Positions 10,113 to 19,422 of a DNA stretch of 64,000 nucleotides are shown here, one piece after another; position 1 is the stretch's first letter, and every line of letters starts with the position of its first letter. The position numbers and the translations under genes are program-made. The stretch is from Clostridiaceae bacterium. Lineage in GTDB: Bacteria; Bacillota; Clostridia; Oscillospirales; Acutalibacteraceae. The notes under the pieces are model-generated. The model saw only the letters and a list, made by a program, of their open reading frames with translations. It was not told the origin of the DNA and did not search any database. The stretch is taken from positions 1 to 64,000 of the forward strand of contig JAEEYU010000007.1 in the NCBI GenBank assembly GCA_016288315.1. Reading direction: 5' to 3'.

Positions 10113-11081
10113 TTGATTAAAAAGATAACGGCTCTTTTACTGGCTTTTTCACTTTGCCTTGCCCTGTCATCCTGCTCCCTTTTTCAGGCGGATGAGGCGG
10201 TGATTTCCGTCTCCGGCGCGGATATTGACAAAGAGATTTTCGCCTATTATCTTGACAAGGTCAAAGCCAGACCCTCAGACTACGGTCTTGATGAAAAAGC
10301 CGACGCCTCCGATTACGCCGACAAGGCGGTTGAACTCTGCACAAGGTATGTCACCGTAAACACAATGTTCGCAAAATACAATCTCAAGCTTACAAACTCG
10401 CAAAAATTCAGCATTGCCGACAACGTCAGCAACAAGTGGACCTGCTACAGCAACCACTACAAAAAAATCGGCGTCTCCCGTGCGACAATCTCAAAAATCG
10501 TTACAAATGAAACCTATGAGAACACAATTTTCACCACCCTCTTTGACAATTCCGATGAGGAAGCAGAAAAAAAGGTCCGCAAATATTTTGCTGAGAATTA
10601 CATAATTTTCCGCGCCGTCTGCGGCTACTTTGTCACAACAGATGCGGCAGGCAGCGCCATTGAAATGAGTGATGCGGAGAAAGACAAGGTCGAAGCAAAA
10701 TTCAGATCCCTCGCCGAAAAAATTGTTGATATATCGGGGCTTGAAACCGCCGCAAACGAGCTCAGCTACACGGCATCCTCCGCAATTCTTCTCAAAAAAA
10801 CCCAGTGCGAGGGCTACCCGGACGGCTTTTTTGAGGATGTCAACTCCCTGCAGAACGACTCCGCCTCCGTGCTGAGATACGACGACTGCATTTTTATCAT
10901 CTGGAAATATAATCCCGATGACAGAGAAGAGGAATACGCCTCCTGCCGCTCACAGTGCGTCAAGGATATGTATTCCGCCTTCGGCGAAGCGTCCTTCCGC
11001 TCAATAGAGGAGACTTTTCAGGTTACCCGCAGCGAAGCAATGATTAACTCGTTTATCAAAAATATTGAAATATACGGCTGA
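10113..11081 (+). CDS. Lipoprotein, SurA/PrsA N-terminal-like (putative foldase)
   Basis: Lipobox 'LALSSCS', then 'ISVSGADIDKEIFAYYLDK'. Start is TTG after AAGGAGGTG. Confidence 0.55.
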   Translation: MIKKITALLLAFSLCLALSSCSLFQADEAVISVSGADIDKEIFAYYLDKVKARPSDYGLDEKADASDYADKAVELCTRYVTVNTMFAKYNLKLTNSQKFSIADNVSNKWTCYSNHYKKIGVSRATISKIVTNETYENTIFTTLFDNSDEEAEKKVRKYFAENYIIFRAVCGYFVTTDAAGSAIEMSDAEKDKVEAKFRSLAEKIVDISGLETAANELSYTASSAILLKKTQCEGYPDGFFEDVNSLQNDSASVLRYDDCIFIIWKYNPDDREEEYASCRSQCVKDMYSAFGEASFRSIEETFQVTRSEAMINSFIKNIEIYG

Positions 11082-11091
11082 GGTGCAAAAA

Positions 11092-11643
11092 ATGAGAGAA
11101 ATTATCGACAACCCCGTTATTTCCGAAATACTCAACAGACAGACAATCAGAACCTTCACTCCGGAGCAGATTTCGCAAAAGGAGCTCGACACCCTCATCG
11201 CCTGCGCAATCAAGGCGCCAAGCGGCAGAAACTCGCAGCCCTGCAACGTCAGATTCGTGCAAAACGCAGAAATGCTCAAAGAAATGAATATCGATTTCAA
11301 AGATAAAATCGGCTGGGATACCCCGGCTTACACAAGATGGGACACCGACCCGTTCTACCACGACGCCCCCACCTTCGCCGTCATCTTTGCCGAAAACGAG
11401 AGCTATATGGATGCCGGTCTTATGACTGAGAATATCTGCATAGCCGCAAAAGCAATAGGGCTCGGCACCTGCATTGTCGCCAGCGTCGCCCCTCTTTTCG
11501 AGGGCGAAACAGGCGCAAAGTGGAAAGAGAAACTCGGCGTTCCCGAACAGTGGCATTTTCTCATCGGCATCTGCATCGGCCGCCCCGATGAGAAGCCCGA
11601 ATTCAAGCCCCGTGACGAGAGCAAATTTGTTGTTATTAAATAA
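11092..11643 (+). CDS. Nitroreductase family protein
   Basis: 'ILNRQTIRTFTPEQISQKELDTLIACAIKAPSGRNSQPC' and 'ICIAAKAIGLGTCIV'. Confidence 0.9.
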   Translation: MREIIDNPVISEILNRQTIRTFTPEQISQKELDTLIACAIKAPSGRNSQPCNVRFVQNAEMLKEMNIDFKDKIGWDTPAYTRWDTDPFYHDAPTFAVIFAENESYMDAGLMTENICIAAKAIGLGTCIVASVAPLFEGETGAKWKEKLGVPEQWHFLIGICIGRPDEKPEFKPRDESKFVVIK

Positions 11644-11668
11644 TTTTTAAAAATATCTCATTTTTCAC

Positions 11669-11697
11669 TTGACGAGTTGAAAGATTTATGATATATT
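11669..11697 (+). promoter_or_regulatory. Promoter of the tRNA pair
   Basis: TTGACG (11669-11674), 17 nt, TATATT (11692-11697). Confidence 0.6.
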
Positions 11698-11723
11698 AAT
11701 CGAGCGTTCAGAGCAACGCTTAC

Positions 11724-11799
11724 GCTGGTGTAGCTCAGTTGGTAGAGCAGCTGATTTGTAATCAGCAGGTCGGGGGTTCGAGTCCGTCCACCAGCTCCA
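11724..11799 (+). tRNA. tRNA-Thr (TGT)
   Basis: GCTGGTG acceptor, TAGCTCAGTTGGTAGAGC D-arm, CTGATTTGTAATCAG anticodon arm, GGTTCGAGTCC T-arm, encoded CCA. Confidence 0.95.
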
Positions 11800-11808
11800 A
11801 CTTAATAT

Positions 11809-11893
11809 GGGAGAGTTCCCGAGCGGCCAAAGGGGGCAGACTGTAAATCTGTTGCTGATAGCTTCGGTGGTTCGAATCCACCCTCTCCCACCA
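11809..11893 (+). tRNA. tRNA-Tyr (GTA), long variable arm
   Basis: GGGAGAG/CTCTCCC acceptor, CAGACTGTAAATCTG anticodon arm, GGTTCGAATCC T-arm, encoded CCA. Confidence 0.95.
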
Positions 11894-11927
11894 GAAAAGA
11901 GCACTTGTATCAACAAGTGCTCTTTTC
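11894..11927 (+). terminator. Terminator of the tRNA operon
   Basis: GAAAAGAGCACTTGT-ATCA-ACAAGTGCTCTTTTC. Confidence 0.85.
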
Positions 11928-12093
11928 AGTGAAGTCGCCCCTTGCGGGCTGATGAAGACAATTCGCTAATGAAGAAATGAAGGCGCTCACGGAGTTCGCA
12001 GATGACGAAAGGCGACTTTGCTTCATTTGCGCCGAAGGCGCATGTTTCTATACAACCCCTCATCTCCTCATAAACCCTGCCGAACAGCAATAC

Positions 12094-12130
12094 TCCCGCC
12101 CGTCTGACAGCTGGGCGGGACTTCTTTTTT
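12094..12130 (+). terminator. Terminator-like hairpin
   Basis: TCCCGCCC...GGGCGGGA followed by CTTCTTTTTT. Confidence 0.6.
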
Positions 12131-12236
12131 CCTGTCACCCGGTAAAAAACATCCCGTAACACAAAACCCCTTTATTTTTTTTAAAATTTAGAGTATAATT
12201 AACAAGTATACTTTAAAAAACGACGGAGGTATCTTT

Positions 12237-12626
12237 ATGACTCTTGAAGAAACCCGCGAGTTTTTCTCAGCGGACCGCTTTGCCACCTTCAAAACTGGCA
12301 TAACCATCGATGAAACCGGCAGAGATTACGCAAAATGCTCTTTCACTGCAACCGAAGACGATGTTGCCGCTCACGGTGCGGTTATGGGCGGCGCGATTTT
12401 CACCCTTGCGGATTTTACCTTCGCTGTTTCAACAAACACAAAGGAACAGCTCACAGTCACAACATCAAGCACAATCAATTTTATAAGCATGCCAAAAGAT
12501 AAAAAGCTCATCGGTGAGAGCAGATGCCTCAAAAACGGCAAAAAGGCGTGCTTCTTTGAAATAACAATCGTTGACGGCGCAGGCAATCTTGTTGCCACGG
12601 CGCTTTTCAACGGAATACATCTGTAA
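12237..12626 (+). CDS. PaaI-like hotdog-fold thioesterase
   Basis: 'DVAAHGAVMGGAIFTLADFTFAVSTN' hotdog motif. Confidence 0.85.
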   Translation: MTLEETREFFSADRFATFKTGITIDETGRDYAKCSFTATEDDVAAHGAVMGGAIFTLADFTFAVSTNTKEQLTVTTSSTINFISMPKDKKLIGESRCLKNGKKACFFEITIVDGAGNLVATALFNGIHL

Positions 12627-12641
12627 TTCCGAGGTGAAAAG

Positions 12642-14438
12642 ATGAAGGAATATGTAATGGGCAACGGTGCAATAGCTTTGGGTGCCCTGGCGGCGGGAGT
12701 CAATCTTGTTGCGGGTTACCCCGGCACGCCGTCCTCCGAAATAATTGAAACAGTTTCAAAATATCCGCACGAGGGTGTGCACCTTGAGTGGTCTGTCAAT
12801 GAGAAGGCGGCTCTCGAGGTTGCCGTCGCCGCCGCCTACAGCGGAGCGCGCGCCCTTGTTACAATGAAGCAGATGGGTCTCAACGTCGCGTCCGACCCGC
12901 TGATGAGCGTCGCCTATGTAGGCGTCAAAGGCGGGCTTGTCCTCGTCAGCGCCGACGACCCCGGCCCCATCTCCTCCCAGACGGAGCAGGACACCAGACG
13001 CTACGCCGATTTCTGTCGCATCCCCGTCTTTGACCCCTCCTCACCCGAGGAGGCATACACAATGATAGGCGATGCCTTCGAATACTCCGAAAAATACGGC
13101 ACTCCCGTTCTTTTCAGACCAACCACAAGGGTCTGCCACGCCTACGCTTCAATCGATATTCCCGACAAAACCTCGCCCAAGGAATATGACGGCTTTATAA
13201 AAGATTCGGGCAGATGGGTAATTTTCCCCCGTCTCTCATATTTAAATCACGGCAGAATCGAAGAGCGCAATGTTGAAATCGGCAAAGATTTCTCGGCTTA
13301 TTCCTTCAACACCGTGCAGAACCCGGAAGCCGAAAAAGCGGTTGTAACCTCGGGCATCAGCTACGCCTATGTCAGGGAGTGCCTCAAAAACCGCAGCGAT
13401 GTCCGGCTCATCCGCATTGCCACCGCCTTCCCGTTCCCCGAAGATTTTGTTCTCGGCGCCCTCGACGGAGTCAGCGAAGTGCTCTGCATCGAGGAGCTCA
13501 GCCCATATATTGAAGAGCAGATTTTAAAAACCGCAGGCATGCATCACCTTGATTTAACCGTTCACGGCAAGCTTGACGGCAGTGTTCCCCACAACGGAGA
13601 AAACAGCGTCGAGCTCTCTGCAAAGATCCTTTCCGGTTTTCCCGGTGTGCAGACGGCTAACGGTCAGGTTGACCTCTCCGGTTCTCCCGCACTTCCCGTG
13701 CGCCCTCCCGTACTCTGTGCCGGCTGCCCGCACAGGGCGTCCTTCTACGCCGTCAAGCAGGCGATGAAAGGTCAGAAGGCGTTTTTCTGCGGCGATATCG
13801 GCTGCTACACTCTCGGCAACGCCATGCCCCTCGACATGGTTGACACCTGCCTGTGCATGGGCGCAGGCATCACTATGGCTCAGGGTATGAATTACACTAA
13901 CGACGGCGTCTGCTTCGCCTTCACCGGCGACTCCACGTTTTTTGCTTCCGGTATGACGGGCGTTGTCAATGCGGTTTACAATGAGGCGGATATCATCCTG
14001 TGCGTGCTTGACAATTCCACAACCGCAATGACAGGTCATCAGCCGCACCCGGGCACGGGCCGCAATATGATGGGCAACTTTGTCGAAAAGGTGGATATAG
14101 CAAAGGTTCTCGAGGGTATGGGTGTCAGAAAGATTGTCACCGTAAATCCGCTCGACCTTGAAAAAAGCATAAAAGCCGTCAGGGAATGCGCCGCCGAAAA
14201 AGGCGTTAAGGCAATTATTTTCAAATCCCCCTGCATAGCGATTACAAAGCCCTCGGGCAGATGCTCGGTTGATTCCGGAAAATGCATAAACTGCAAAAAA
14301 TGCATCCGCGAAATCGGATGCCCCGCCCTTGTCACTGCAGACGGAAAGGTAACCATTGACCGCAACCTCTGCACGGGCTGTTCGCTCTGCTCGCAAATCT
14401 GCCCCGTCGGCGCAATCGGAGGTGAAGAGCATGAATAA
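12642..14438 (+). CDS. iorA: Indolepyruvate ferredoxin oxidoreductase, alpha subunit
   Basis: TPP-binding domain 'GDIGCYTLG...GAGITMAQGMN...FTGDSTFFASGM' and two C-terminal CxxCxxC ferredoxin clusters. Confidence 0.93.
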   Translation: MKEYVMGNGAIALGALAAGVNLVAGYPGTPSSEIIETVSKYPHEGVHLEWSVNEKAALEVAVAAAYSGARALVTMKQMGLNVASDPLMSVAYVGVKGGLVLVSADDPGPISSQTEQDTRRYADFCRIPVFDPSSPEEAYTMIGDAFEYSEKYGTPVLFRPTTRVCHAYASIDIPDKTSPKEYDGFIKDSGRWVIFPRLSYLNHGRIEERNVEIGKDFSAYSFNTVQNPEAEKAVVTSGISYAYVRECLKNRSDVRLIRIATAFPFPEDFVLGALDGVSEVLCIEELSPYIEEQILKTAGMHHLDLTVHGKLDGSVPHNGENSVELSAKILSGFPGVQTANGQVDLSGSPALPVRPPVLCAGCPHRASFYAVKQAMKGQKAFFCGDIGCYTLGNAMPLDMVDTCLCMGAGITMAQGMNYTNDGVCFAFTGDSTFFASGMTGVVNAVYNEADIILCVLDNSTTAMTGHQPHPGTGRNMMGNFVEKVDIAKVLEGMGVRKIVTVNPLDLEKSIKAVRECAAEKGVKAIIFKSPCIAITKPSGRCSVDSGKCINCKKCIREIGCPALVTADGKVTIDRNLCTGCSLCSQICPVGAIGGEEHE

Positions 14439-15024
14439 AGATATTCTCATCTGCGGTGTAGGCGGTCAGGGCACCGTTCTTGCGTCAAAGATTATCGCCG
14501 CCTCCGCAATGCAGGAGGGCAGCGTTGTTCACTCCGCCGAAACAATAGGTATGGCTCAGCGCGGCGGTCCCGTCACCAGCCACGTCAGAGTGGGCGAAAA
14601 CGCCTTTTCTCCGCTGATTCCGTCAGGCAGTGCGGATATCATCCTCGCATTTGAGCCCGGTGAAGCGGTGCGCAACCTTAAATATCTCAAAAAAGACGGC
14701 ATTGCAATCGTCAACACCTGTGCGGTCAAGCCCGTCACCGAGTCGCTTAACCCCTCCGGCTATGAAGGAACGGCGCAGGTTGAATACCTCAGAAGCAGGT
14801 GCTCCTGCATTTTTGTAAGCTCCGATGAGGTTTGCAAGCCATTCGGCTCGTCAAAGTTTTTCAATATTATCATCCTCGGAGTCGCAGCGGGCTCGGGACG
14901 TCTCGGCATAAGCAAAGAGACTGTCCTCGCTCAGATTGAAAAACGCGTTCCTCAAAAATTCATACAGACAAACAAAAACGCCTTTCTCGCAGGTTTTGAA
15001 ATCGGCGAATCGGCTGTGAAATAA
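14431..15024 (+). CDS. iorB: Indolepyruvate ferredoxin oxidoreductase, beta subunit
   Basis: 'ILICGVGGQGTVLASKIIAASAMQEG' gamma-type 2-oxoacid oxidoreductase; overlaps iorA. Confidence 0.92.
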   Translation: MNKDILICGVGGQGTVLASKIIAASAMQEGSVVHSAETIGMAQRGGPVTSHVRVGENAFSPLIPSGSADIILAFEPGEAVRNLKYLKKDGIAIVNTCAVKPVTESLNPSGYEGTAQVEYLRSRCSCIFVSSDEVCKPFGSSKFFNIIILGVAAGSGRLGISKETVLAQIEKRVPQKFIQTNKNAFLAGFEIGESAVK

Positions 15025-15036
15025 AGGAGAACTCTT

Positions 15037-16278
15037 ATGAAAATCAGCGAAAAACAGCTGTCCCTGGTTGACAAACAGATAAAGCGTATTATCGCAAGCG
15101 GCAACTATTACAGCGAGATTTATAAAAAAGCGGGCATAACCGGCGTTTCAACTCCCGAAGATTTTGAGAAAATCCCGTTCACCGACAAAGCGGATCTCCG
15201 CAATGCCTACCCCCTCGGCATTCAGGCGGTTCCCAACAGGGATGTCGTGCGCATCCACTCCTCTTCGGGCACAACCGGCAAGCCCGTAATTATTCCCTAC
15301 ACCCGAAAGGATGTTGACGACTGGGCGGAGATGTTTGCAAGATGCTACGAAATTGCAGGCATAACCCCGGAAGACCGAATCCAGATTACTCCCGGCTACG
15401 GTCTGTGGACTGCGGGCATCGGCTTTCAGGCGGGCTGCGAAAAGCTGGGCGCAATGGCTGTTCCGATGGGTCCCGGCAACACAGAGAAGCAGCTTCAGAT
15501 GATGATTGACCTTGAAACAACCGTCATCTGCGCCACATCGTCATACGCCCTGCTTCTTGCGGAGGAAATAAACAAACGCGGTTTAAGAGATAAAATCAAG
15601 CTCAGAAAGGGCATTATCGGCTCCGAGCGCTGGAGCGACGCAAAACGCAATTATATTGCCAGAGAGCTCGGCATTGAATTATATGACATCTACGGTCTTA
15701 CCGAAATCTACGGCCCCGGAATAGGCATAAACTGCCCCGACCAGACGGGTATGCATATTTTTGACGACTACCTTTACACCGAGATTATCAACCCCGAAAC
15801 GGGCGAGGTTCTTCCCGACGGCGAAGAGGGCGAAATAGTCATCACAACCCTTGTCAAAGAGGGCGCGCCCCTCATCCGCTTCCGCACACACGACCTGTCA
15901 AGAATCATCCCCGGCAGCTGCACCTGCGGCAGAACCTACCCCCGCCTTGACACAATCAAAGGCAGAAGCGACGATATGTTCAAAGTTCACGGCGTCAATA
16001 TGTTCCCGAGCCAGGTTGAAGAGATTCTCGGTCAGGTTGACGGCGTCTCAAGCGAGTATAAAATCGACATTGCCCACGATGAAAACAAAAACAGAGATAT
16101 CATTATGATTACTGCTGAAGCGGACGGCAGAGTCGATTTTGAAAAGACTGCCGAAAACATCAAAAACCTCTTTAAATCAAAGCTCAACATCACCCCGAGC
16201 GTCGCCATCGTCTCGCTCAACACCCTTCCCCGCTCCGAGAAAAAAACGCAAAGAGTCTTCGACCACAGAGGAGACTGA
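15037..16278 (+). CDS. paaK: Phenylacetate-CoA ligase family protein
   Basis: AMP-binding 'IHSSSGTTGKPVIIPYT', 'YDIYGLTEIYGPG'; follows iorAB. Confidence 0.88.
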   Translation: MKISEKQLSLVDKQIKRIIASGNYYSEIYKKAGITGVSTPEDFEKIPFTDKADLRNAYPLGIQAVPNRDVVRIHSSSGTTGKPVIIPYTRKDVDDWAEMFARCYEIAGITPEDRIQITPGYGLWTAGIGFQAGCEKLGAMAVPMGPGNTEKQLQMMIDLETTVICATSSYALLLAEEINKRGLRDKIKLRKGIIGSERWSDAKRNYIARELGIELYDIYGLTEIYGPGIGINCPDQTGMHIFDDYLYTEIINPETGEVLPDGEEGEIVITTLVKEGAPLIRFRTHDLSRIIPGSCTCGRTYPRLDTIKGRSDDMFKVHGVNMFPSQVEEILGQVDGVSSEYKIDIAHDENKNRDIIMITAEADGRVDFEKTAENIKNLFKSKLNITPSVAIVSLNTLPRSEKKTQRVFDHRGD

Positions 16279-16291
16279 GAATATCATTTTT

Positions 16292-16325
16292 AAAGGACTG
16301 TCTGCGGACAGTCCTCTTTTTTATA
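16292..16325 (+). terminator. Intrinsic terminator
   Basis: AAAGGACTGTC-TGCG-GACAGTCCTCTTTTTT. Confidence 0.85.
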
Positions 16326-16361
16326 AATAATTAAATAATTATTAAGAACATTATGAAAATA

Positions 16362-16402
16362 ATGACAAATTGTAACCTGCTGTTGTATAATGTTGCAGGT
16401 TA
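16362..16402 (+). promoter_or_regulatory. Promoter with overlapping palindrome upstream of the AMP-ligase operon
   Basis: ATGACA (16362-16367), 18 nt, TATAAT (16386-16391). Palindrome TAACCTGC-N14-GCAGGTTA (16373-16402) encloses the -10. Confidence 0.55.
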
Positions 16403-16466
16403 AGCGCTATATAATATATATAATTATTATTTATTTTTCTAAATACACAAAAAAGGATTTTTTCGG

Positions 16467-18026
16467 ATGATTAATTACGGTAACGACAGCGGCTACAAAG
16501 CGCCTTCAATACGTCAGATTCTCGACGCCTCCGCCGCAAAATACGGCGACCGCACGTTTATTAAGTTCATAGAAGACGGCACCGTTCAGGAGAGAAGCTT
16601 CCGCCGCCTCAGGCAGGACAGTCTCGCCGTCTGCCGTTTTCTGCGCAACCTCGGCAAAGAAAAGCTGCATATCGCCGTCGCCGCAAAAACAAGCTACGAA
16701 TACATCGTGTTTGTCACCGGCATTCTCACAAGCGGCAATGTGCTCGTTCCCTTCTCACCCGATACTTCGGAGAAAGAATCTCTTTCGCTTTTTAAGCGCG
16801 CCGATATTGACATCCTTTTTTATGATGACGCCTACAACTGCACCGACAGGTTGAAAAAGCAGTTTGACTCCGTTATCTCACCTATGAATATCTCAGGCGA
16901 GGGTGTGCTCGCTTCAATAACCGAAAAATACTCCGACTCCTCCGTTTACGCCCCCCTCTCCGATTACAAAGTCAACATTGACGATTGCGCGGTAATCATC
17001 TACACATCCGGCACCACAGGCACGCGCAAGGGCGTAATGCTTTCAATGAACGCTCTTGTGGGCAACATTATGTATGACGAGTATGTTGACATACTCAACG
17101 AAAAAGCGGTTGTGCTTTCGGTTCTGCCGATGTTTCACGCCTACTGCCTTTCGGGCGACTATGTGCGCAACCTCAAGGACGGTCTCACCGTCTGCCTCAA
17201 CGGCAGCATGCGCGACCTGCCCGAAAGTCTCAAAACCTTCGAGCCCACTGTTATGCGTGTTGTTCCCATGATTGCGCAGACATTGCTGAAGCTTGTCAAA
17301 ATGAAAGAGAACCGCCATCCTGAATTAACACCCCGTCAGGCAGCCGAGGCGGTTTTCGGCAAAAACATAAAATGGCTCATTTCGGGCGCCGCCTACCTGG
17401 ATCCCTCCCTTGTCAGAGAATATGACCGGTTCGGCATTTTTCTGCGCCAGGGCTACGGCATGACCGAGGCCGGCTGCAGAATCTCCGTTCCCGATGCGGA
17501 CTGTTCGCTTGAATCCGTCGGCAGAGTCACAAATATGTTTGTCACCCGTATTCAGGGCGGCGAAATACAGGTCAAAGGCCCCACGCTTATGATGGGTTAC
17601 TACAAAATGCCCGAAGAAACAAAGGCATCCTTCACCGAAGACGGCTGGCTGAGAACAGGCGACATCGGCGAGGTTTCAGAAAGCGGCGAGCTTTTCATCA
17701 CGGGCAGGCTGAAGAATCTTATTATTCTCTCAAACGGCGAAAATGTTTCGCCCGAGGCAATCGAAAAGAAATTTGCCGATTATGATATCGTCTCGGAAAT
17801 ACTCGTCTATTCCGAAAATGACAGAATAACGGCTGATATATATCCCAACTTCGGTTACTGTTCCGACAATGACATTGACGACCCCAAGGAGTTCATAACC
17901 GCAATAATCAAGCAGATGAACGAAGGCGCCAAACCCTCCCATGTCATAACTCAGGTGCGTGTTGTCAATGAACCTCTCCCCAGAACACAGACCGGCAAAA
18001 TAATAAGAAAGCAGGCTGAGATATGA
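16467..18026 (+). CDS. Stand-alone AMP-dependent acyl-CoA/acyl-ACP ligase
   Basis: 'VIIYTSGTTGTRKGVMLS', 'QGYGMTEAG', 'GWLRTGDIGEV', 'TGKIIRKQ' adenylate-forming motifs. Confidence 0.85.
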   Translation: MINYGNDSGYKAPSIRQILDASAAKYGDRTFIKFIEDGTVQERSFRRLRQDSLAVCRFLRNLGKEKLHIAVAAKTSYEYIVFVTGILTSGNVLVPFSPDTSEKESLSLFKRADIDILFYDDAYNCTDRLKKQFDSVISPMNISGEGVLASITEKYSDSSVYAPLSDYKVNIDDCAVIIYTSGTTGTRKGVMLSMNALVGNIMYDEYVDILNEKAVVLSVLPMFHAYCLSGDYVRNLKDGLTVCLNGSMRDLPESLKTFEPTVMRVVPMIAQTLLKLVKMKENRHPELTPRQAAEAVFGKNIKWLISGAAYLDPSLVREYDRFGIFLRQGYGMTEAGCRISVPDADCSLESVGRVTNMFVTRIQGGEIQVKGPTLMMGYYKMPEETKASFTEDGWLRTGDIGEVSESGELFITGRLKNLIILSNGENVSPEAIEKKFADYDIVSEILVYSENDRITADIYPNFGYCSDNDIDDPKEFITAIIKQMNEGAKPSHVITQVRVVNEPLPRTQTGKIIRKQAEI

Positions 18027-19402
18027 ACAACCGCGAATATTTTGAATTCTCCCCCGCGCAGGAAATGATCAACTTCATGCTGAAGTATTCATTTTTTCAT
18101 AAACAGGTTATACAGATTCCCGCTTCAATAGTTGTCAAAAGAAAAATAGATTTCGACCTTCTTCAGAAGGCGCTTGAAATCGAGGTTCAGCGCAACGACT
18201 GTATGCGCCTTCGCTTTGAAAAAAAAGGCGGCTTCAGACAGTATTTTGAAGACAGCATAAACATCGGCAAAATCCCCGTTCTCAACTTTAAAACCCAGAA
18301 AGAGCAGGATGATTATTTAACAGCCGACGCGCAGAAGCCCGTTCGCTGCTTCAAGGGCGAAACCTACCGCATTTATTTCTTCAACACCCCCGACGGCAGA
18401 AACGGAATTTACATAAACGTCATCCATCTTGCCATGGATGCCCCCGCAGTGTTCATCTTCTTCTCCGACCTCCTCGCCGTTTACGAGGCGCTCGAAGCGG
18501 GCACGGAGCTTCCGAGACCTCTCGGCAGCTACAAAGAAACGCTTAAAAAAGAAATCGAATACAAACACAACGCCGACAAGCTCAAGGCAGACAAAGATTT
18601 CTTCGTCAACTACTTCCTCAAAGACGGCGAACCCATCTGGAACGGCGTTATGGGCGCAGGTCCCCTCGACAAGGCAAGAATCAAAAAGAAGAACCCCGAG
18701 CTTCGCGCCTGCGGCAGCTTTGACCCGATTCACGACAAAGCCGAACTCGCCCGCAGACCTCTCTCGGTTGAAGACAGTAAAATAATCCTTGATTATATGG
18801 AGCAGAACCGTCTGAGCGGCGAATGCGTAATCCAGCTCGGTATGCGCCTTCACGTCAGCAAAATCAACCACCGCCACGACGACACCCACTTCCTCGTTCT
18901 CTCCAACAGGCGCAAAACCGTCAACGACAAGCGCTGCGGCGGCACAATGGCTTCCGCCCTTCCGTGGAGAATCATCCTGCCCGAAGAGCTCACCTTTAAT
19001 GAAGCGGTTGAAAAGCTCAGAGTGCTCCAGGCGGAGATTATGCGCCACAACAACTACCCCTTCATCACCTGGCTCGAAAACGAGAGGGAGCTCTTCAACT
19101 ACAGCATGGTTGACGGCACATCAACAATGATGTTCTCCTGGTTCCCGCTTGAAAACGATACAATGAACGGCTGGGAATATGAATTCCACAGCTACAGCTT
19201 GGGCAGATACGTTATGCCGCTCTACACCTACTCAATGAAGGATTCCGTAACAGGCGGTCTGCGCTTTGCCTACCTTCACAGAATAAACCAGATTTCCACA
19301 GCCGATATAGACTCCCTTCACGACAACACCGTCAAGGCGCTCGTTCTCGGCTGCGCAAATCCCGATATGACGCTCAAAGAAATTCTTGATAAAATAGACT
19401 GA
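18023..19402 (+). CDS. Stand-alone condensation-domain-like acyltransferase
   Basis: HxxxD-type motif 'VIHLAMDAPAV' and an N-terminal acyltransferase-like layout 'QIPASIVVKRKIDFDLLQKALEIEVQRNDCMRLRF'. ATGA overlap with the ligase. Confidence 0.65.
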   Translation: MNNREYFEFSPAQEMINFMLKYSFFHKQVIQIPASIVVKRKIDFDLLQKALEIEVQRNDCMRLRFEKKGGFRQYFEDSINIGKIPVLNFKTQKEQDDYLTADAQKPVRCFKGETYRIYFFNTPDGRNGIYINVIHLAMDAPAVFIFFSDLLAVYEALEAGTELPRPLGSYKETLKKEIEYKHNADKLKADKDFFVNYFLKDGEPIWNGVMGAGPLDKARIKKKNPELRACGSFDPIHDKAELARRPLSVEDSKIILDYMEQNRLSGECVIQLGMRLHVSKINHRHDDTHFLVLSNRRKTVNDKRCGGTMASALPWRIILPEELTFNEAVEKLRVLQAEIMRHNNYPFITWLENERELFNYSMVDGTSTMMFSWFPLENDTMNGWEYEFHSYSLGRYVMPLYTYSMKDSVTGGLRFAYLHRINQISTADIDSLHDNTVKALVLGCANPDMTLKEILDKID

Positions 19403-19422
19403 GATACGAAAGGAAGAGAAAA

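Noticed and set aside
11686-11916. Minus-strand ORF (76 aa, 'GGRGWIRTTEAISNRFTVCPLWPLGNSP...')
   Set aside because: Antisense to tRNA-Thr and tRNA-Tyr; a classic spurious ORF from tRNA sequence.
13554-14450. 298 aa minus-strand ORF within iorA
   Set aside because: Antisense shadow of the iorA reading frame; Ala/Arg/His-rich, no domain.
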